From positions 1 through 64,000 of the forward strand of contig NZ_CAKJTG010000025.1 of assembly GCF_917563885.1 (NCBI RefSeq): 64,000 nt of DNA. Reading direction: 5' to 3'. Position 1 is the stretch's first letter; each line of letters begins with the position of its first letter. Positions 10,054 through 18,467 of this stretch are shown one piece after another. The notes beneath the pieces are model-generated. The model was not told where the DNA came from. It searched no databases and saw only the letters and a list, made by a program, of their open reading frames with translations. The stretch comes from Pseudoneobacillus rhizosphaerae (GTDB lineage Bacteria; Bacillota; Bacilli; Bacillales; Cytobacillaceae). The position numbers and the translations under genes were made by a program.

Positions 10054-11031
10054 TTATTTTTTTAAATATTCCTGTGCATATTGCTGTAATTTTGTGTAGT
10101 TGTAGTTTTCGTCCTCAAAAGTATGTTTATTTGTCATCTGGAACGATTTCAATTGATCATCAATCGTAACCGTCGCTTTAAAAACATTTGTTGCATTACC
10201 AATTAAATCGATTTGGTAAGATTGTTCATTTTGATGAACAACACAATTCACCATTCCACCATCATTATAGACATGAATTTTATCTTCAACTTCATTTAAA
10301 CCTAATAAACAAGTGACTAAGCTTGAAGCTGACATTGCGGTACCACAGGCATTAGTAAAACCAACTCCACGTTCGTAAGTGCGTACATAGATATGGCCCT
10401 TTTCAATTGCTTTAACAAAGCTTACATTCACACCATCTGGAAATAAATCATTGGGCCCATTAACATAATCACTCAGTTTCTTTTGTACAGGTAATTGCGC
10501 TTCTAAATCCTCCACTACTGTAATTAAATGGGGATTAGGGACTGCTACAGCTGTAAAAAGTAACTCATTGGATAATGGTTCTATTTTTTCGTTGATTAGG
10601 TTCTCCTTTTTCAAGTTAAGTGGTAAATCTGCAAGTTGAAAAGATACCGGAGAAATTTCTACCTGATACGTATGCACCTTTGGAAAAATGTCTTCTTGTT
10701 TCTTTACAGACAAATTTGCCTTCATCGTTTCAATAACGGCTGCTTCCACTTCTAGTTGCTCACAAACATAGCGAGCAACTGTACGCAGACCATTTCCGCA
10801 CATCGAAGCTTCAGATCCGTCTGAATTAAATACTCTCATACGTGCATCTGCTCGTTCACTTTTCATCGTAAATAGAATTCCGTCTGCACCTATCCCTGTT
10901 TCACGGTGACATAACAGAAGCGCTAACTCTTTTCTTTGTTCCTCTGTAATGTGATATTCCTGAGTAATTTCATCTATTAAAATAAAATCATTATTTGAAC
11001 CATGAACCTTCAAAATCTCAATTTGCAACAC
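10054..11031 (-). CDS. dapF: Diaminopimelate epimerase
   Basis: 325 residues. DapF interconverts LL- and meso-diaminopimelate for lysine and peptidoglycan synthesis using two cysteines. Both are visible: ASMCGNGLRTVARY near residue 80 and FTNACGTAMSAS near residue 230. HGSNNDFILID at the N-terminus is the usual substrate loop. The protein is longer than the common 275-285 residues because of a C-terminal extension (after about residue 290) ending YAQEYLKK. Monocistronic. Confidence 0.93.
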   Translation of the reverse strand: MLQIEILKVHGSNNDFILIDEITQEYHITEEQRKELALLLCHRETGIGADGILFTMKSERADARMRVFNSDGSEASMCGNGLRTVARYVCEQLEVEAAVIETMKANLSVKKQEDIFPKVHTYQVEISPVSFQLADLPLNLKKENLINEKIEPLSNELLFTAVAVPNPHLITVVEDLEAQLPVQKKLSDYVNGPNDLFPDGVNVSFVKAIEKGHIYVRTYERGVGFTNACGTAMSASSLVTCLLGLNEVEDKIHVYNDGGMVNCVVHQNEQSYQIDLIGNATNVFKATVTIDDQLKSFQMTNKHTFEDENYNYTKLQQYAQEYLKK

Positions 11032-11117
11032 GATTAACCCCCAAACAAAATAGTACCTTTAGATTGACATATTTTATCATATTTATCAATCATAAACCGT
11101 ATACAGTTTGGAGAATA

Positions 11118-11864
11118 TTATTTAAAAAACTTTTTAACAAGAAGGGAAATAAATATTAATTTTTCAGGATCAGAAAGGGCTGGATTGATGGTTACATAAG
11201 GTGTATTGGGATTCAAAAAAATTTTCTGATTTGTTATTGGCATCCAACCTTTCCTAACACGTAATAGAACCTCGCCTTGCCCATTTTTGACTTGTTCGTC
11301 CAAAAAAAGTTTTTTACTTCTCAATTCCCCTATCTCTTCCCCTGTTATCATACTGAAAAAACCGTTAGAAAATCCCCCAAAATATCCCTTGTCACTCCTG
11401 TGGACATCGATTGTTTCACTTTTCCAATAAGTGGCTAATATGTTTTCATTAGAATCTATTAAAACGAACTCCTTTGGATGGAGCATGTTTCCTTTATTGA
11501 TTGAGAAACTATGTTTTTTTTCACTTAACATCCCTAAAAAAGCCCCATTTGGATGAAGAAACACAAGCGCTTTCTCCTCCTTATCAAAATATAATAATAC
11601 TTGCTGACATGATAATAGGTCAGGAAGACTTGGTGCTACCTTCTCAATTTTATTAGATAAAGAAAGATATCTCTTATAATTCAGAAGATAATTTTGAAAC
11701 AAAAAAAGGCTATAAATTAGAAACGGTAATACTAGTACCATAAAATTTTTACCAGGAATAACAACTATTATTGAAATAACAAATACTGAAGCTGGAATAA
11801 GAGCAAACAAACTTGAATTTAGAAATAATTGGGCTTGTCTTAAATATATTTTTTGTATATCCAT
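11118..11864 (-). CDS. Predicted membrane protein of unknown function
   Basis: About 248 residues. Two hydrophobic segments near residues 18-36 (LFALIPASVFVISIIVVIP) and 40-60 (FMVLVLPFLIYSLFLFQNYLL, split FMVLVLPFLIYSL/FLFQNYLL) are followed by a soluble beta-rich domain containing FLHPNGAFLGML and YFGGFSNGFFS. The soluble part faintly resembles tubby/scramblase-like proteins, but I do not assign it. The second of two adjacent ATGs has the better spacing from AAGGAG. Not operonic with the ABC genes behind it. Confidence 0.75.
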   Translation of the reverse strand: MDIQKIYLRQAQLFLNSSLFALIPASVFVISIIVVIPGKNFMVLVLPFLIYSLFLFQNYLLNYKRYLSLSNKIEKVAPSLPDLLSCQQVLLYFDKEEKALVFLHPNGAFLGMLSEKKHSFSINKGNMLHPKEFVLIDSNENILATYWKSETIDVHRSDKGYFGGFSNGFFSMITGEEIGELRSKKLFLDEQVKNGQGEVLLRVRKGWMPITNQKIFLNPNTPYVTINPALSDPEKLIFISLLVKKFFK

Positions 11865-11960
11865 CATTTTCTCCTTAAAATAATACGAGATATACTATTC
11901 TATTAATTTTTAATACCATTCATGATAAAAAAGCTAGAAATTATCATTAAAAATAGAAAA

Positions 11961-11982
11961 AGAACAACCATATAGTTGCTCT
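11961..11982 (-). terminator. Terminator of the ABC transporter operon
   Basis: AGAACAAC (11961-11968) pairs with GTTGCTCT (11975-11982), one G-T pair included; the minus strand then runs into a T-rich tract. Confidence 0.75.
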
Positions 11983-11995
11983 TTCACATTACATT

Positions 11996-12775
11996 TTATA
12001 CAGCTAATTCTTTTTTACGGAAAATAAAAACGCTTGTAAATAGTAAAACGATCATAATAAGAACAGTTAGGACGATCGAAGCAATCGTATTTTCAGGTAA
12101 TCCATCCTGCATAAGTGACTGACTTGCATAACTCATTAATCGTGCTGGGCTCCATGCAAGCCATTCAGTAAGAATACCACTAACCATATTTAAGATAATA
12201 ATAGTAGCAAGAGAGATAAATCCTACTAATCCAGGTGTCTTTAAAAAAGCATTATAAAAAATCGTAATCGTGATGACTAAAGAAAGCCAAATGCCATAAA
12301 GAACAAACGAAAGAAGAAAATCTGAAAAAGGGATAAACTCAAATAATAATCCCGTATAATACCAGGATGCTAGAAGTCCTAAAAATAAGGATATCCACAT
12401 TAACAAAAGGGATGATAGCCATTTTGACATGACAAAGTAATGATGGGATACTGGTTTTACTAATATCATGGCAGCTACACCACTTTTACGCTCTCCAGCT
12501 ATAATCCCCATAGAGGCTAGGACAAGAATTAGTATCCCTAACATATCAATATTTGCAAGGCTCATTGAAATCACTTCTTCTGCACTTGGTACAGGTAATT
12601 GTATGACTGCCCCTTCTGGTAAATCTCCCATAGTGTCTAGTATTTTCGGTAAATAATTCTGAGTAATTGGATCCATTACGCCAAGTAGAATAAACGTTAA
12701 TGGCATCCAAATCCATTTGAAATTCCGCCATGATTCGAGTAACTCTTTTTTTAAAAGCACAACAAATTGACTCAT
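11996..12775 (-). CDS. ABC-2 type transporter permease
   Basis: 259 residues with six predicted membrane helices in the NosY/ABC-2 pattern: an N-terminal KKELLESWRNFKWIWMPLTF helix, then a long outside loop, and SMGIIAGERKSGVAAMILVKP, the cytoplasmic coupling-type motif (seen as GERKSGVAAMILVKP). Its start overlaps the end of the ATPase gene by 4 nt, so the two are translationally coupled and form one exporter or membrane-modifying ABC complex. Substrate unknown. Confidence 0.88.
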   Translation of the reverse strand: MSQFVVLLKKELLESWRNFKWIWMPLTFILLGVMDPITQNYLPKILDTMGDLPEGAVIQLPVPSAEEVISMSLANIDMLGILILVLASMGIIAGERKSGVAAMILVKPVSHHYFVMSKWLSSLLLMWISLFLGLLASWYYTGLLFEFIPFSDFLLSFVLYGIWLSLVITITIFYNAFLKTPGLVGFISLATIIILNMVSGILTEWLAWSPARLMSYASQSLMQDGLPENTIASIVLTVLIMIVLLFTSVFIFRKKELAV

Positions 12776-13680
12776 TTTTGTACGACCTCCATAAACAAAT
12801 CTTCTAAAGTTAACCGACTAATCTCAAATTTTGTAAGAGGCCAGTTATTTGTAGAAGCATGTTGAAATATGGTTTGTTTCGCTTCATCTAAATTTACTAC
12901 TGTAATACTGGCTTTATTTCCTTCCACGTTCATAGAACTAATTAATCCACTTTCTGTGATTGAATTAAGATACTTTTCTGGCTTCTCTTTAAATTCAAGA
13001 TCAATTTTAGACTTTTGATGTCTATTTCTTAAACTCTCAAGCGTTCCTGACTCTACTAATTGGCCATTATGTAAAAATAATAATTCATCACAAACCTCTT
13101 CTGCATCATTTAAGATGTGAGTAGAAAATAGTATGGTCATTTGTTTTTTTAATTTCTCTAGTAGCTCGAGTACTTCTCTTCTCCCAAAGGGATCGAGAGC
13201 AGATACAGGTTCATCTAACATAAGTAAAAGCGGATCATGTATGATAGCCTGTGCGATTCCAAGCCTCTGCTTCATCCCACCTGAATACTTTCCTACTTTT
13301 CGGTTTTTAGCTTCACTTATTCCAACTAACTCTAATAACTGTAATGATTTTTCTTTGGATTTCTTTTTAGATAAACCGCCTAATTCTCCGACATACATTA
13401 GAAATTCAAATCCGGTCATCCAGTCATAAAATACAGGATATTGTGGAAGATATCCGATGTATTTTCGAATATCCTCCCCTTTTGTTCCATTTCGAAATGT
13501 GATGGTTCCTGTAGTTGGTTCCATCAATCCTGAAAGCATTCGAAGTGTAGTCGTTTTCCCAGCCCCATTTGGTCCTAATAACGCAATACAGTTTCCTTCC
13601 TGTAAGCTGAAATCTATCCCCTTAATAATCTCTAAACCGTTAAAACTCTTTCTTAATCCATTGACACTAATAATGGACAT
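12772..13680 (-). CDS. ABC transporter ATP-binding protein
   Basis: 302 residues. Walker A is LLGPNGAGKTTTLR (about residue 35), signature motif KYSGGMKQRLGIAQA, Walker B LLMLDEPVSALDP and the switch histidine in ILFSTHIL. The last 90 residues are the extra domain found in CcmA/NatA-type exporter ATPases. It is preceded by a PLDc_N gene that ends TAATG, sharing one base with this start, and followed by the permease with a 4-nt overlap. Confidence 0.93.
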   Translation of the reverse strand: MSIISVNGLRKSFNGLEIIKGIDFSLQEGNCIALLGPNGAGKTTTLRMLSGLMEPTTGTITFRNGTKGEDIRKYIGYLPQYPVFYDWMTGFEFLMYVGELGGLSKKKSKEKSLQLLELVGISEAKNRKVGKYSGGMKQRLGIAQAIIHDPLLLMLDEPVSALDPFGRREVLELLEKLKKQMTILFSTHILNDAEEVCDELLFLHNGQLVESGTLESLRNRHQKSKIDLEFKEKPEKYLNSITESGLISSMNVEGNKASITVVNLDEAKQTIFQHASTNNWPLTKFEISRLTLEDLFMEVVQK

Positions 13681-13880
13681 TAATTATTTCTCCTTCCAAT
13701 TACAAAGTACAGAATGGGTCCGATAATATTGACAACTAAAATGATGATAGCCCAAAGCCATTTAGGACCGTTCGTTTTTTCAATTTTAACTAAATCTATA
13801 ATTGCTACTAACAGTAAAATGAGTTGAATAATAAAGAATGGAGCAATAATTGCCCAATTCAGATTCTCGATAATTTCCAT
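13680..13880 (-). CDS. PLDc_N domain membrane protein
   Basis: 66 residues with two membrane helices (APFFIIQLILLLVAIIDLV and WLWAIIILVVNIIGPILYFVI) ending GRRNN. This is the short PLDc_N (cardiolipin synthase N-terminal) module, here without the phospholipase domain. ATG at 13880 has GGGGGAG 8 nt upstream; the longer TTG frame only translates that site. First gene of the operon with the ABC ATPase and permease, so it is probably an accessory membrane subunit. Confidence 0.85.
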   Translation of the reverse strand: MEIIENLNWAIIAPFFIIQLILLLVAIIDLVKIEKTNGPKWLWAIIILVVNIIGPILYFVIGRRNN

Positions 13881-13990
13881 AATCGTCTCCCCCAATTTTT
13901 TTATCGTCTATTAAAATATTTTTTTTAAAAAAAGGTACAATTCACTCAAAAAAAATCTCCTCAATATTGTGAAGATGGTTATTTTCAAGA

Positions 13991-14311
13991 TTATAGTATC
14001 CTAAAAACAAATGGAATACGGTATTCTTTGCCTTCGTACGCCTTAATAGCTGCAATAATTGTAAATATAAATGCTAGAACGCCAATGATCGCAAGCATGA
14101 TAAAACCAATGAAAACAATGGTTAATATAAAGCTAATAATCGAGTAAATACAGTATGAAATAAAAAAGTTCAAATATTCTCTCCCATGATAATCAATAAA
14201 ATTCGAATCATTTTTCTTAACTACCCATATAACTAGTGGGCCAATTAAAGCTGTAAAAAAGCTTACGACATAAATAGCAGCGGCTATTAGACGGTCTTCA
14301 TTACTTATCAT
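13991..14311 (-). CDS. DUF4870 domain membrane protein
   Basis: 106 residues. Three membrane segments surround the family signature: AAAIYVVSFFTALIGPLVIWVVKK, then the loop DYHGREYLNFFISY, then two C-terminal helices ending FVFRIL. ATG at 14311 is preceded by an ideal AAAGGAGGTGA. Function of DUF4870 proteins is not established. Independent of the ABC operon. Confidence 0.88.
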   Translation of the reverse strand: MISNEDRLIAAAIYVVSFFTALIGPLVIWVVKKNDSNFIDYHGREYLNFFISYCIYSIISFILTIVFIGFIMLAIIGVLAFIFTIIAAIKAYEGKEYRIPFVFRIL

Positions 14312-14500
14312 TATATTCACCTCCTTTACCAGTTTTTTCCCCATACATATTATTACTACGCATAAATTTCATAAAAGTTTCATATTTTATATATCTTTTT
14401 ACCTACTTATTTCACCATGACAAATTTGTTCTTGTTTGGACCTTTGTGAATACAATTTATTAGACAAGTTGTCAGATTAAACATAGAGGGTGATGCAAGT

Positions 14501-15283
14501 ATGATGTCAAAACTTGAAGCATTTATTTTAGGAATTATTCAAGGGTTAACCGAATTTATCCCCATATCGAGTACGGGGCATTTATTTATAGGACGATCCC
14601 TGTTTGGCTTAAAGGAAGCAGGATTATTTCTCGATACTATGCTCCACATTGGGACATTAATTGCGGTACTAGTTATTTACAAGCATGAATTATGGACAAT
14701 CATTAAGAAGCCTTTTGGAAAGCTTAGTATGTTACTTGTAATTGGAACACTTCCTGCTGTCTTTGTAGGTCTACTATTTAGTAATATGTTTGAATCAATT
14801 TCTCAGACAGGTATCACACTTGGCTGGGAATTTATCTTTACAGGTATTATTTTATGGATGGCGGAAAGCGTGAAAAAAGGCAGAAAGAAAATGGAAAACC
14901 TTGGATATATAGATGCTCTGTTTATCGGAAGTTTTCAAGCATTAGCAATCTTACCAGCCGTATCAAGGTCCGGGTTGACAATCGCAGCTGGATTATTTCG
15001 TAAACTTGATCGGGAAACAGCAGCTTATTTTTCATTTTTACTATCTATTCCAGCTATAGCTGGAGGAATTGTATTTGAATTTGGTGATATTCTGAGTGGC
15101 AATGTGGAAGCTGTTTCTTTTGGTAGCTTGTTTGTTGCGACCTTATCTTCTGCCCTATTTGGATATTTTGCCATCGTTTGGATGATTGGATATCTTAAAC
15201 GAAAATCACTAAAAATATTTGCCTATTACGTATGGATTCTAGGCTTCACCATATTAACCCTACAATTCATGAATATCCTGTAA
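14501..15283 (+). CDS. uppP: Undecaprenyl-diphosphate phosphatase
   Basis: 260 residues, the BacA/UppP family, which recycles the lipid carrier for peptidoglycan and confers bacitracin resistance. Both catalytic motifs are present: QGLTEFIPISSTGHL at residues 14-28 and LPAVSRSGLTIAAGLFRKL near 150, embedded in about eight helices. The second motif reads LPAVSRSG where many homologues have PGTSRSG. Its stop codon is the first three bases of a 49-nt perfect palindrome. Confidence 0.94.
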   Translation: MMSKLEAFILGIIQGLTEFIPISSTGHLFIGRSLFGLKEAGLFLDTMLHIGTLIAVLVIYKHELWTIIKKPFGKLSMLLVIGTLPAVFVGLLFSNMFESISQTGITLGWEFIFTGIILWMAESVKKGRKKMENLGYIDALFIGSFQALAILPAVSRSGLTIAAGLFRKLDRETAAYFSFLLSIPAIAGGIVFEFGDILSGNVEAVSFGSLFVATLSSALFGYFAIVWMIGYLKRKSLKIFAYYVWILGFTILTLQFMNIL

Positions 15284-15329
15284 CGCATTAACGCATCGGG
15301 GGACAGTCCCCCGATGCGTTAATGCGTTA
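15281..15329. terminator. 49-nt perfect palindrome (terminator / dispersed intergenic repeat)
   Basis: Arms of 24 bp meet at a single central A (15305); the core is GGGGGACAGTCCCCC and each outer arm contains TAACGCAT twice in tandem. The uppP stop TAA is its first codon. There is little U-tract after it. The same core recurs at 24401, so it belongs to a repeat family. Confidence 0.8.
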
Positions 15330-15435
15330 AATTACCAATTAATTAAACAAAAAAATATTAGCTTCTGTCTTAGTAAGTTGATAAAATATTACAATATGTT
15401 TGATTAATTGAAATTTATTTATGGAAGGTATGGCT

Positions 15436-16563
15436 ATGACAAAAATATTATTAAAGAATGCAACTGTGTATCCTATTACTTCTTCTGTTATTAATAATGG
15501 TGATGTTCTAATCGAAGATGGGAAGATAGCGAATGTAGGTGTTAACTTACTCCCCGATGAGGAAACTCAGGTGATAGATTGTCAAAATAAGCATTTACTC
15601 CCAGGCTTTATTGAAGTCCACTCTCATTTAGGTCTATATGATGAAGGAACGGGCTGGGCAGGAAATGATGCGAATGAAACGAAAGAAGAACTTAGTCCTC
15701 ATATCCGAGCCATTGATGGTGTCTACCCTTTAGACCCAGCCTTTGGGGATGCCATTCAATTCGGAATTACTACAGCACACGTAATGCCTGGTAGTGCGAA
15801 CGTGATTGGTGGGACGACCTCTGTCATAAAAACAGCAGGAAGAAATATCAAAAAAATGACGATTCAAGAAACGGCTGGACTCAAAATTGCCCTAGGCGAA
15901 AACCCAAAAAGAATTCATAGTCATGGCAATAGTGAATCGATGACTAGGATGGGAATTATGGGAATGCTACGCGAAGCTTTTTATACAGCTATTCATGCAG
16001 ATAACCCTGAATCACTACGAATTGAACCAATAGTAAAAGCCATTAAAAGAGAAATACCTGTAAGAATCCATGCCCATCGAGCAGATGACATCATTACTGC
16101 CCTCCGTTTTGCTGAAGAATTTAATTTAGATTTGAGAATTGAACATTGTACAGAAGGTCATCTAGTAGCTGATGAATTATCTGGATTGGGATTAAAGGTA
16201 TCAGTAGGACCAACCTTAACAAGAAGATCTAAAGTGGAGCTAAAAAACAAAACATGGCGGACGTATCAAGAATTAACAAGACATGGCGTAGAAGTTTCAA
16301 TCACAACTGATCATCCATATACGCCAATCCAGTATCTAAATGTTTGTGCTGCCATAGCAGTAAGAGAAGGGCTATCGGAAGAAAAAGCATTAGAGGGGCT
16401 GACGATCCTACCTGCAAGAAATCTAAGGATTGATAATACTCTAGGAAGCATAGAAATTGGTAAAGAGGCAGATCTAGTATTATGGAGCCACCATCCGTTT
16501 CATTTTCTTGCAAAAACAAAATGGACAATGATGGGTGGAGAAATTATTTATGAGGCCCTTTAA
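15436..16563 (+). CDS. Amidohydrolase family protein
   Basis: About 375 residues. The N-terminal strand domain ends in LLPGFIEVHSHLGLYDEG, which carries the HxH metal pair. Later metal and catalytic residues appear in RIHAHRADD, RIEHCTEGH and SITTDHPYTPIQY. The end (LDNTLGSIEIGKEADLVLW, seen as LGSIEIGKEADLVLW) is the usual composite-domain closure. It resembles imidazolonepropionase-like amidohydrolases; the substrate is unknown. ATG at 15436 has GGAAGG 7 nt upstream, while the ATG at 15421 has none. Confidence 0.88.
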   Translation: MTKILLKNATVYPITSSVINNGDVLIEDGKIANVGVNLLPDEETQVIDCQNKHLLPGFIEVHSHLGLYDEGTGWAGNDANETKEELSPHIRAIDGVYPLDPAFGDAIQFGITTAHVMPGSANVIGGTTSVIKTAGRNIKKMTIQETAGLKIALGENPKRIHSHGNSESMTRMGIMGMLREAFYTAIHADNPESLRIEPIVKAIKREIPVRIHAHRADDIITALRFAEEFNLDLRIEHCTEGHLVADELSGLGLKVSVGPTLTRRSKVELKNKTWRTYQELTRHGVEVSITTDHPYTPIQYLNVCAAIAVREGLSEEKALEGLTILPARNLRIDNTLGSIEIGKEADLVLWSHHPFHFLAKTKWTMMGGEIIYEAL

Positions 16564-16773
16564 AGCTAGAATATACGTCCATTTGCAACCAATTAAGACA
16601 ATGGAATAACATGATCAATACCTCTCCGAACAACGTAAAAAAATTGTAATAATTTGACGTAAAAAATTAATAAATTTCCTATTTATTTTTACTTTTTTTT
16701 TTAGTATGATACGTAAAGTGAACAAATTTTTTAAGTTAACAAACGTTAATACTAAATAATTTAAAAATTAAAT

Positions 16774-16929
16774 GACTAGGGAAGGCAAATGGTGCGCCAC
16801 CAGTATAACTGGTTCTAGTGGGTTCGATTCCCACCCCGAAATTTTTTATCAACACAAAAAATTTCGAGGGTGGAACTTATCTTGTGCAATAGGATAGGTG
16901 TGGACTGCCCTCAATTGGAGGGGATAAAC
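16774..16929 (+). promoter_or_regulatory. Structured leader with a tRNA T-arm mimic and alternative helices ending on the SD (putative riboswitch)
   Basis: Seen in sequence: ACTAG (16774-16778) pairs with CTAGT (16815-16819), enclosing two small hairpins. GTGGG (16818-16822), loop TTCGATT and CCCAC (16830-16834) form a perfect T-arm. CCACCCCGAAATTTTTT (16831-16847) pairs with 16856-16873 through 17 bp with one bulged A, excluding the T-arm. GAGGG (16866-16870) can instead pair with CCCTC (16908-16912), and CCCTC can pair with GAGGG (16918-16922) inside the Shine-Dalgarno GGAGGGG (16917-16923). AGGGTGGAAC (16867-16876) matches the first ten positions of the T-box consensus. Inferred: a translational switch; ligand unknown. 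Confidence 0.6.
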
Positions 16930-17490
16930 ATGCTCAAGAAACGTGATCTTTTTGAATGCCACGAATTATTTGATTTAATGTCGCACCCAGAAGTCTTTCC
17001 TTATGTGCGTCATAAAGCACATTCATATGAAGAATTTCTTTTTATGACAAAGCAAATTATTGAAGCAGAAGAATGTGGTGAGTTAATTTCACGAACAATT
17101 CTTGATGAATGGGGTACTCCAATTGGGACGATTAATTTATTTGACATTGGTGAAAACGCTGGATTTTTAGGCACTTGGCTTGGAAAGCCTTATCACGGAA
17201 AAGGTTATAATAATCTGGCTAAAGATGCATTTTTCCAAGAATTATTTTATGAACTTGGAATCGAAACCATTTTTATGCGAATTCGTAAGGTGAACATTCG
17301 CTCTTTAAAAGCTGCTGAGAAACTTCCTTATGTTGTAAAAGCAAATGAAACTCGTAAATTAATTTATGACCAATTGAACCCAAATGAAGATATTTATGAT
17401 TTATATGAAATTTCTAAAGATCAGTATACATTACATGTGATGCGTACAGGTTTACCTCAAACCGAGTCTGTTCAGTTACTCGAAGCTTAA
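16930..17490 (+). CDS. GNAT family N-acetyltransferase
   Basis: 186 residues with the RimJ/RimL-type GNAT fold: FLGTWLGKPYHGKGYNNLAKDAF holds the acetyl-CoA pyrophosphate loop (GKPYHGKGYN), and ETIFMRIRKVNIRSLKAAEKL gives the usual NxxSxxxxEK helix. The acceptor substrate is not evident. ATG at 16930 follows GGAGGGG by 6 nt; the longer frame from 16870 runs through the structured leader and is unlikely. Probable control is by that leader, whose last hairpin covers the ribosome-binding site. Confidence 0.88.
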   Translation: MLKKRDLFECHELFDLMSHPEVFPYVRHKAHSYEEFLFMTKQIIEAEECGELISRTILDEWGTPIGTINLFDIGENAGFLGTWLGKPYHGKGYNNLAKDAFFQELFYELGIETIFMRIRKVNIRSLKAAEKLPYVVKANETRKLIYDQLNPNEDIYDLYEISKDQYTLHVMRTGLPQTESVQLLEA

Positions 17491-17504
17491 TGTTGAAACA
17501 TTTA

Positions 17505-17538
17505 GGACCCGAATTTATATTCGGGTCCCTTTATTTCC
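17505..17538. terminator. Terminator between GNAT gene and small convergent gene
   Basis: GGACCCGAAT (17505-17514) pairs with ATTCGGGTCC (17519-17528), followed by a T-rich tail. Confidence 0.9.
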
Positions 17539-17543
17539 TTTAA

Positions 17544-17702
17544 TTAGTCAGTGACATTTTGCTCTATATTCTCCTCAACATCATTCATCCCGATTTGTAG
17601 CATAAGATCGTCAACTTCCTCATTGGTAAGCGTTTCATATCGACCATCATGATAAAAGACTTGAGTTTGATTCGGATTGATTCGATTTAGTCTAAAGTAC
17701 AT
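17544..17702 (-). CDS. Small protein of unknown function (52 aa)
   Basis: An open frame of 52 codons beginning MYFRLNRINPNQTQVFYHDG and continuing YETLTNEEVDDLMLQIG. It starts with ATG and has AAGGGGG about 10 nt upstream. The middle reads like a real folded peptide (aromatic strand then acidic helix), and the frame uses normal codons. I do not recognise a family. It ends just past the GNAT terminator. Confidence 0.7.
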   Translation of the reverse strand: MYFRLNRINPNQTQVFYHDGRYETLTNEEVDDLMLQIGMNDVEENIEQNVTD

Positions 17703-17882
17703 CGATAAAAGCCCCCTTGTCATTTTTTTTTATTTTTCACAAAAGTAAGCTTTTTCATTCCTTTTTATCAAATTGTTCACAAAATTGAGAAACAAAATCA
17801 CAAGATTGTTATTTAGTTTACATAATATTTTTATCGTATAGTTTAGAATTATGAATCGGCTTGTTACTATATTTAATATAGA

Positions 17883-17910
17883 ACCCTAGTGCCTATATCT
17901 GCATAGAATG
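17883..17910 (+). promoter_or_regulatory. SigK-like promoter candidate
   Basis: ACC at 17883 and CATAGAATG at 17902-17910 resemble the mother-cell sigma-K pattern (AC, about 17 nt, CATAnnnTA with one mismatch). It lies about 40 nt ahead of a coat-like gene, which fits. Short motifs, so weak. Confidence 0.3.
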
Positions 17911-17950
17911 AGGTAGAAAAATAAGGCTCACTCTTGAAAGGATGTTGAAG

Positions 17951-18433
17951 ATGTTACCATGGAACTTTTTCCCTTTTAATAAAAAAATGAATAACCAAAT
18001 GGGCCAATTCGATCAAAATGAAATCGATAAGTTTGTCAAACAAATGATGGGACAAATGATGCCTGCCCAAATGCAAGGAATGATGAGTAACCACGACTGG
18101 ATGAAACCATCTCAAAGTCAACCTAGAGAACAAGAATCTAGTCCATCAGGTGAATCACTTTCTTATTCAGTTTTTGATACACATAACGATGTATTTGTGC
18201 GAATCTCCATTAAGGAGGAATCCTGGTTAAAACAACTAAAATTGTATCATACCTCTAATCAATTAATGGTCGAACAAATTCCAAATGCTAATGATAAGCA
18301 TACGATTACTCTTCCATCTATTGTTAGAAAAAAAGGGACAACAACTAGTTATAAAGATAATGTGCTTGAAGTTAAAATCCCTAAAAATATAGATATGCAA
18401 TACTCAGAAATTGAGATTACAGAACAAACATAG
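17951..18433 (+). CDS. Hsp20/alpha-crystallin-like spore coat-type protein
   Basis: 160 residues. The N-terminal part (MLPWNFFPFNKKM, then FVKQMMGQMMPAQMQGMMS) is Met/Gln-rich; from about residue 70 a small-heat-shock beta-sandwich follows (YSVFDTHNDVFVRISIKEESW ... HTITLPSIVRKKGTTTSYKDNVLEVKIPK, read in parts). The combination recalls GerT/CotP-type Hsp20 proteins of the Bacillus spore coat. Role is inferred. ATG at 17951 has GAAAGG 8-9 nt upstream; the ATG at 17942 abuts it. Confidence 0.75.
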   Translation: MLPWNFFPFNKKMNNQMGQFDQNEIDKFVKQMMGQMMPAQMQGMMSNHDWMKPSQSQPREQESSPSGESLSYSVFDTHNDVFVRISIKEESWLKQLKLYHTSNQLMVEQIPNANDKHTITLPSIVRKKGTTTSYKDNVLEVKIPKNIDMQYSEIEITEQT

Positions 18434-18446
18434 ATGTGAAAAATAC

Positions 18447-18467
18447 AGCTCCTTTAAAAAAGGAGCT
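18447..18467. terminator. Convergent terminator
   Basis: AGCTCCTT (18447-18454) pairs with AAGGAGCT (18460-18467), T-rich tail on the plus strand. It overlaps the stop codon of the minus gene. Confidence 0.85.

Noticed and set aside
16818-16840. Possible tRNA gene (T-arm and GGTTCGATTCC B-box)
   Set aside because: No 5' acceptor strand, D-arm or anticodon arm of tRNA geometry is present upstream, and no CCA follows. Reported instead as part of a structured leader.
16866-16912. Classical T-box riboswitch
   Set aside because: AGGGTGGAAC matches the start of the T-box but the rest (CCGCG) does not, and I cannot find Stem I with a specifier loop in the short AT-rich leader.
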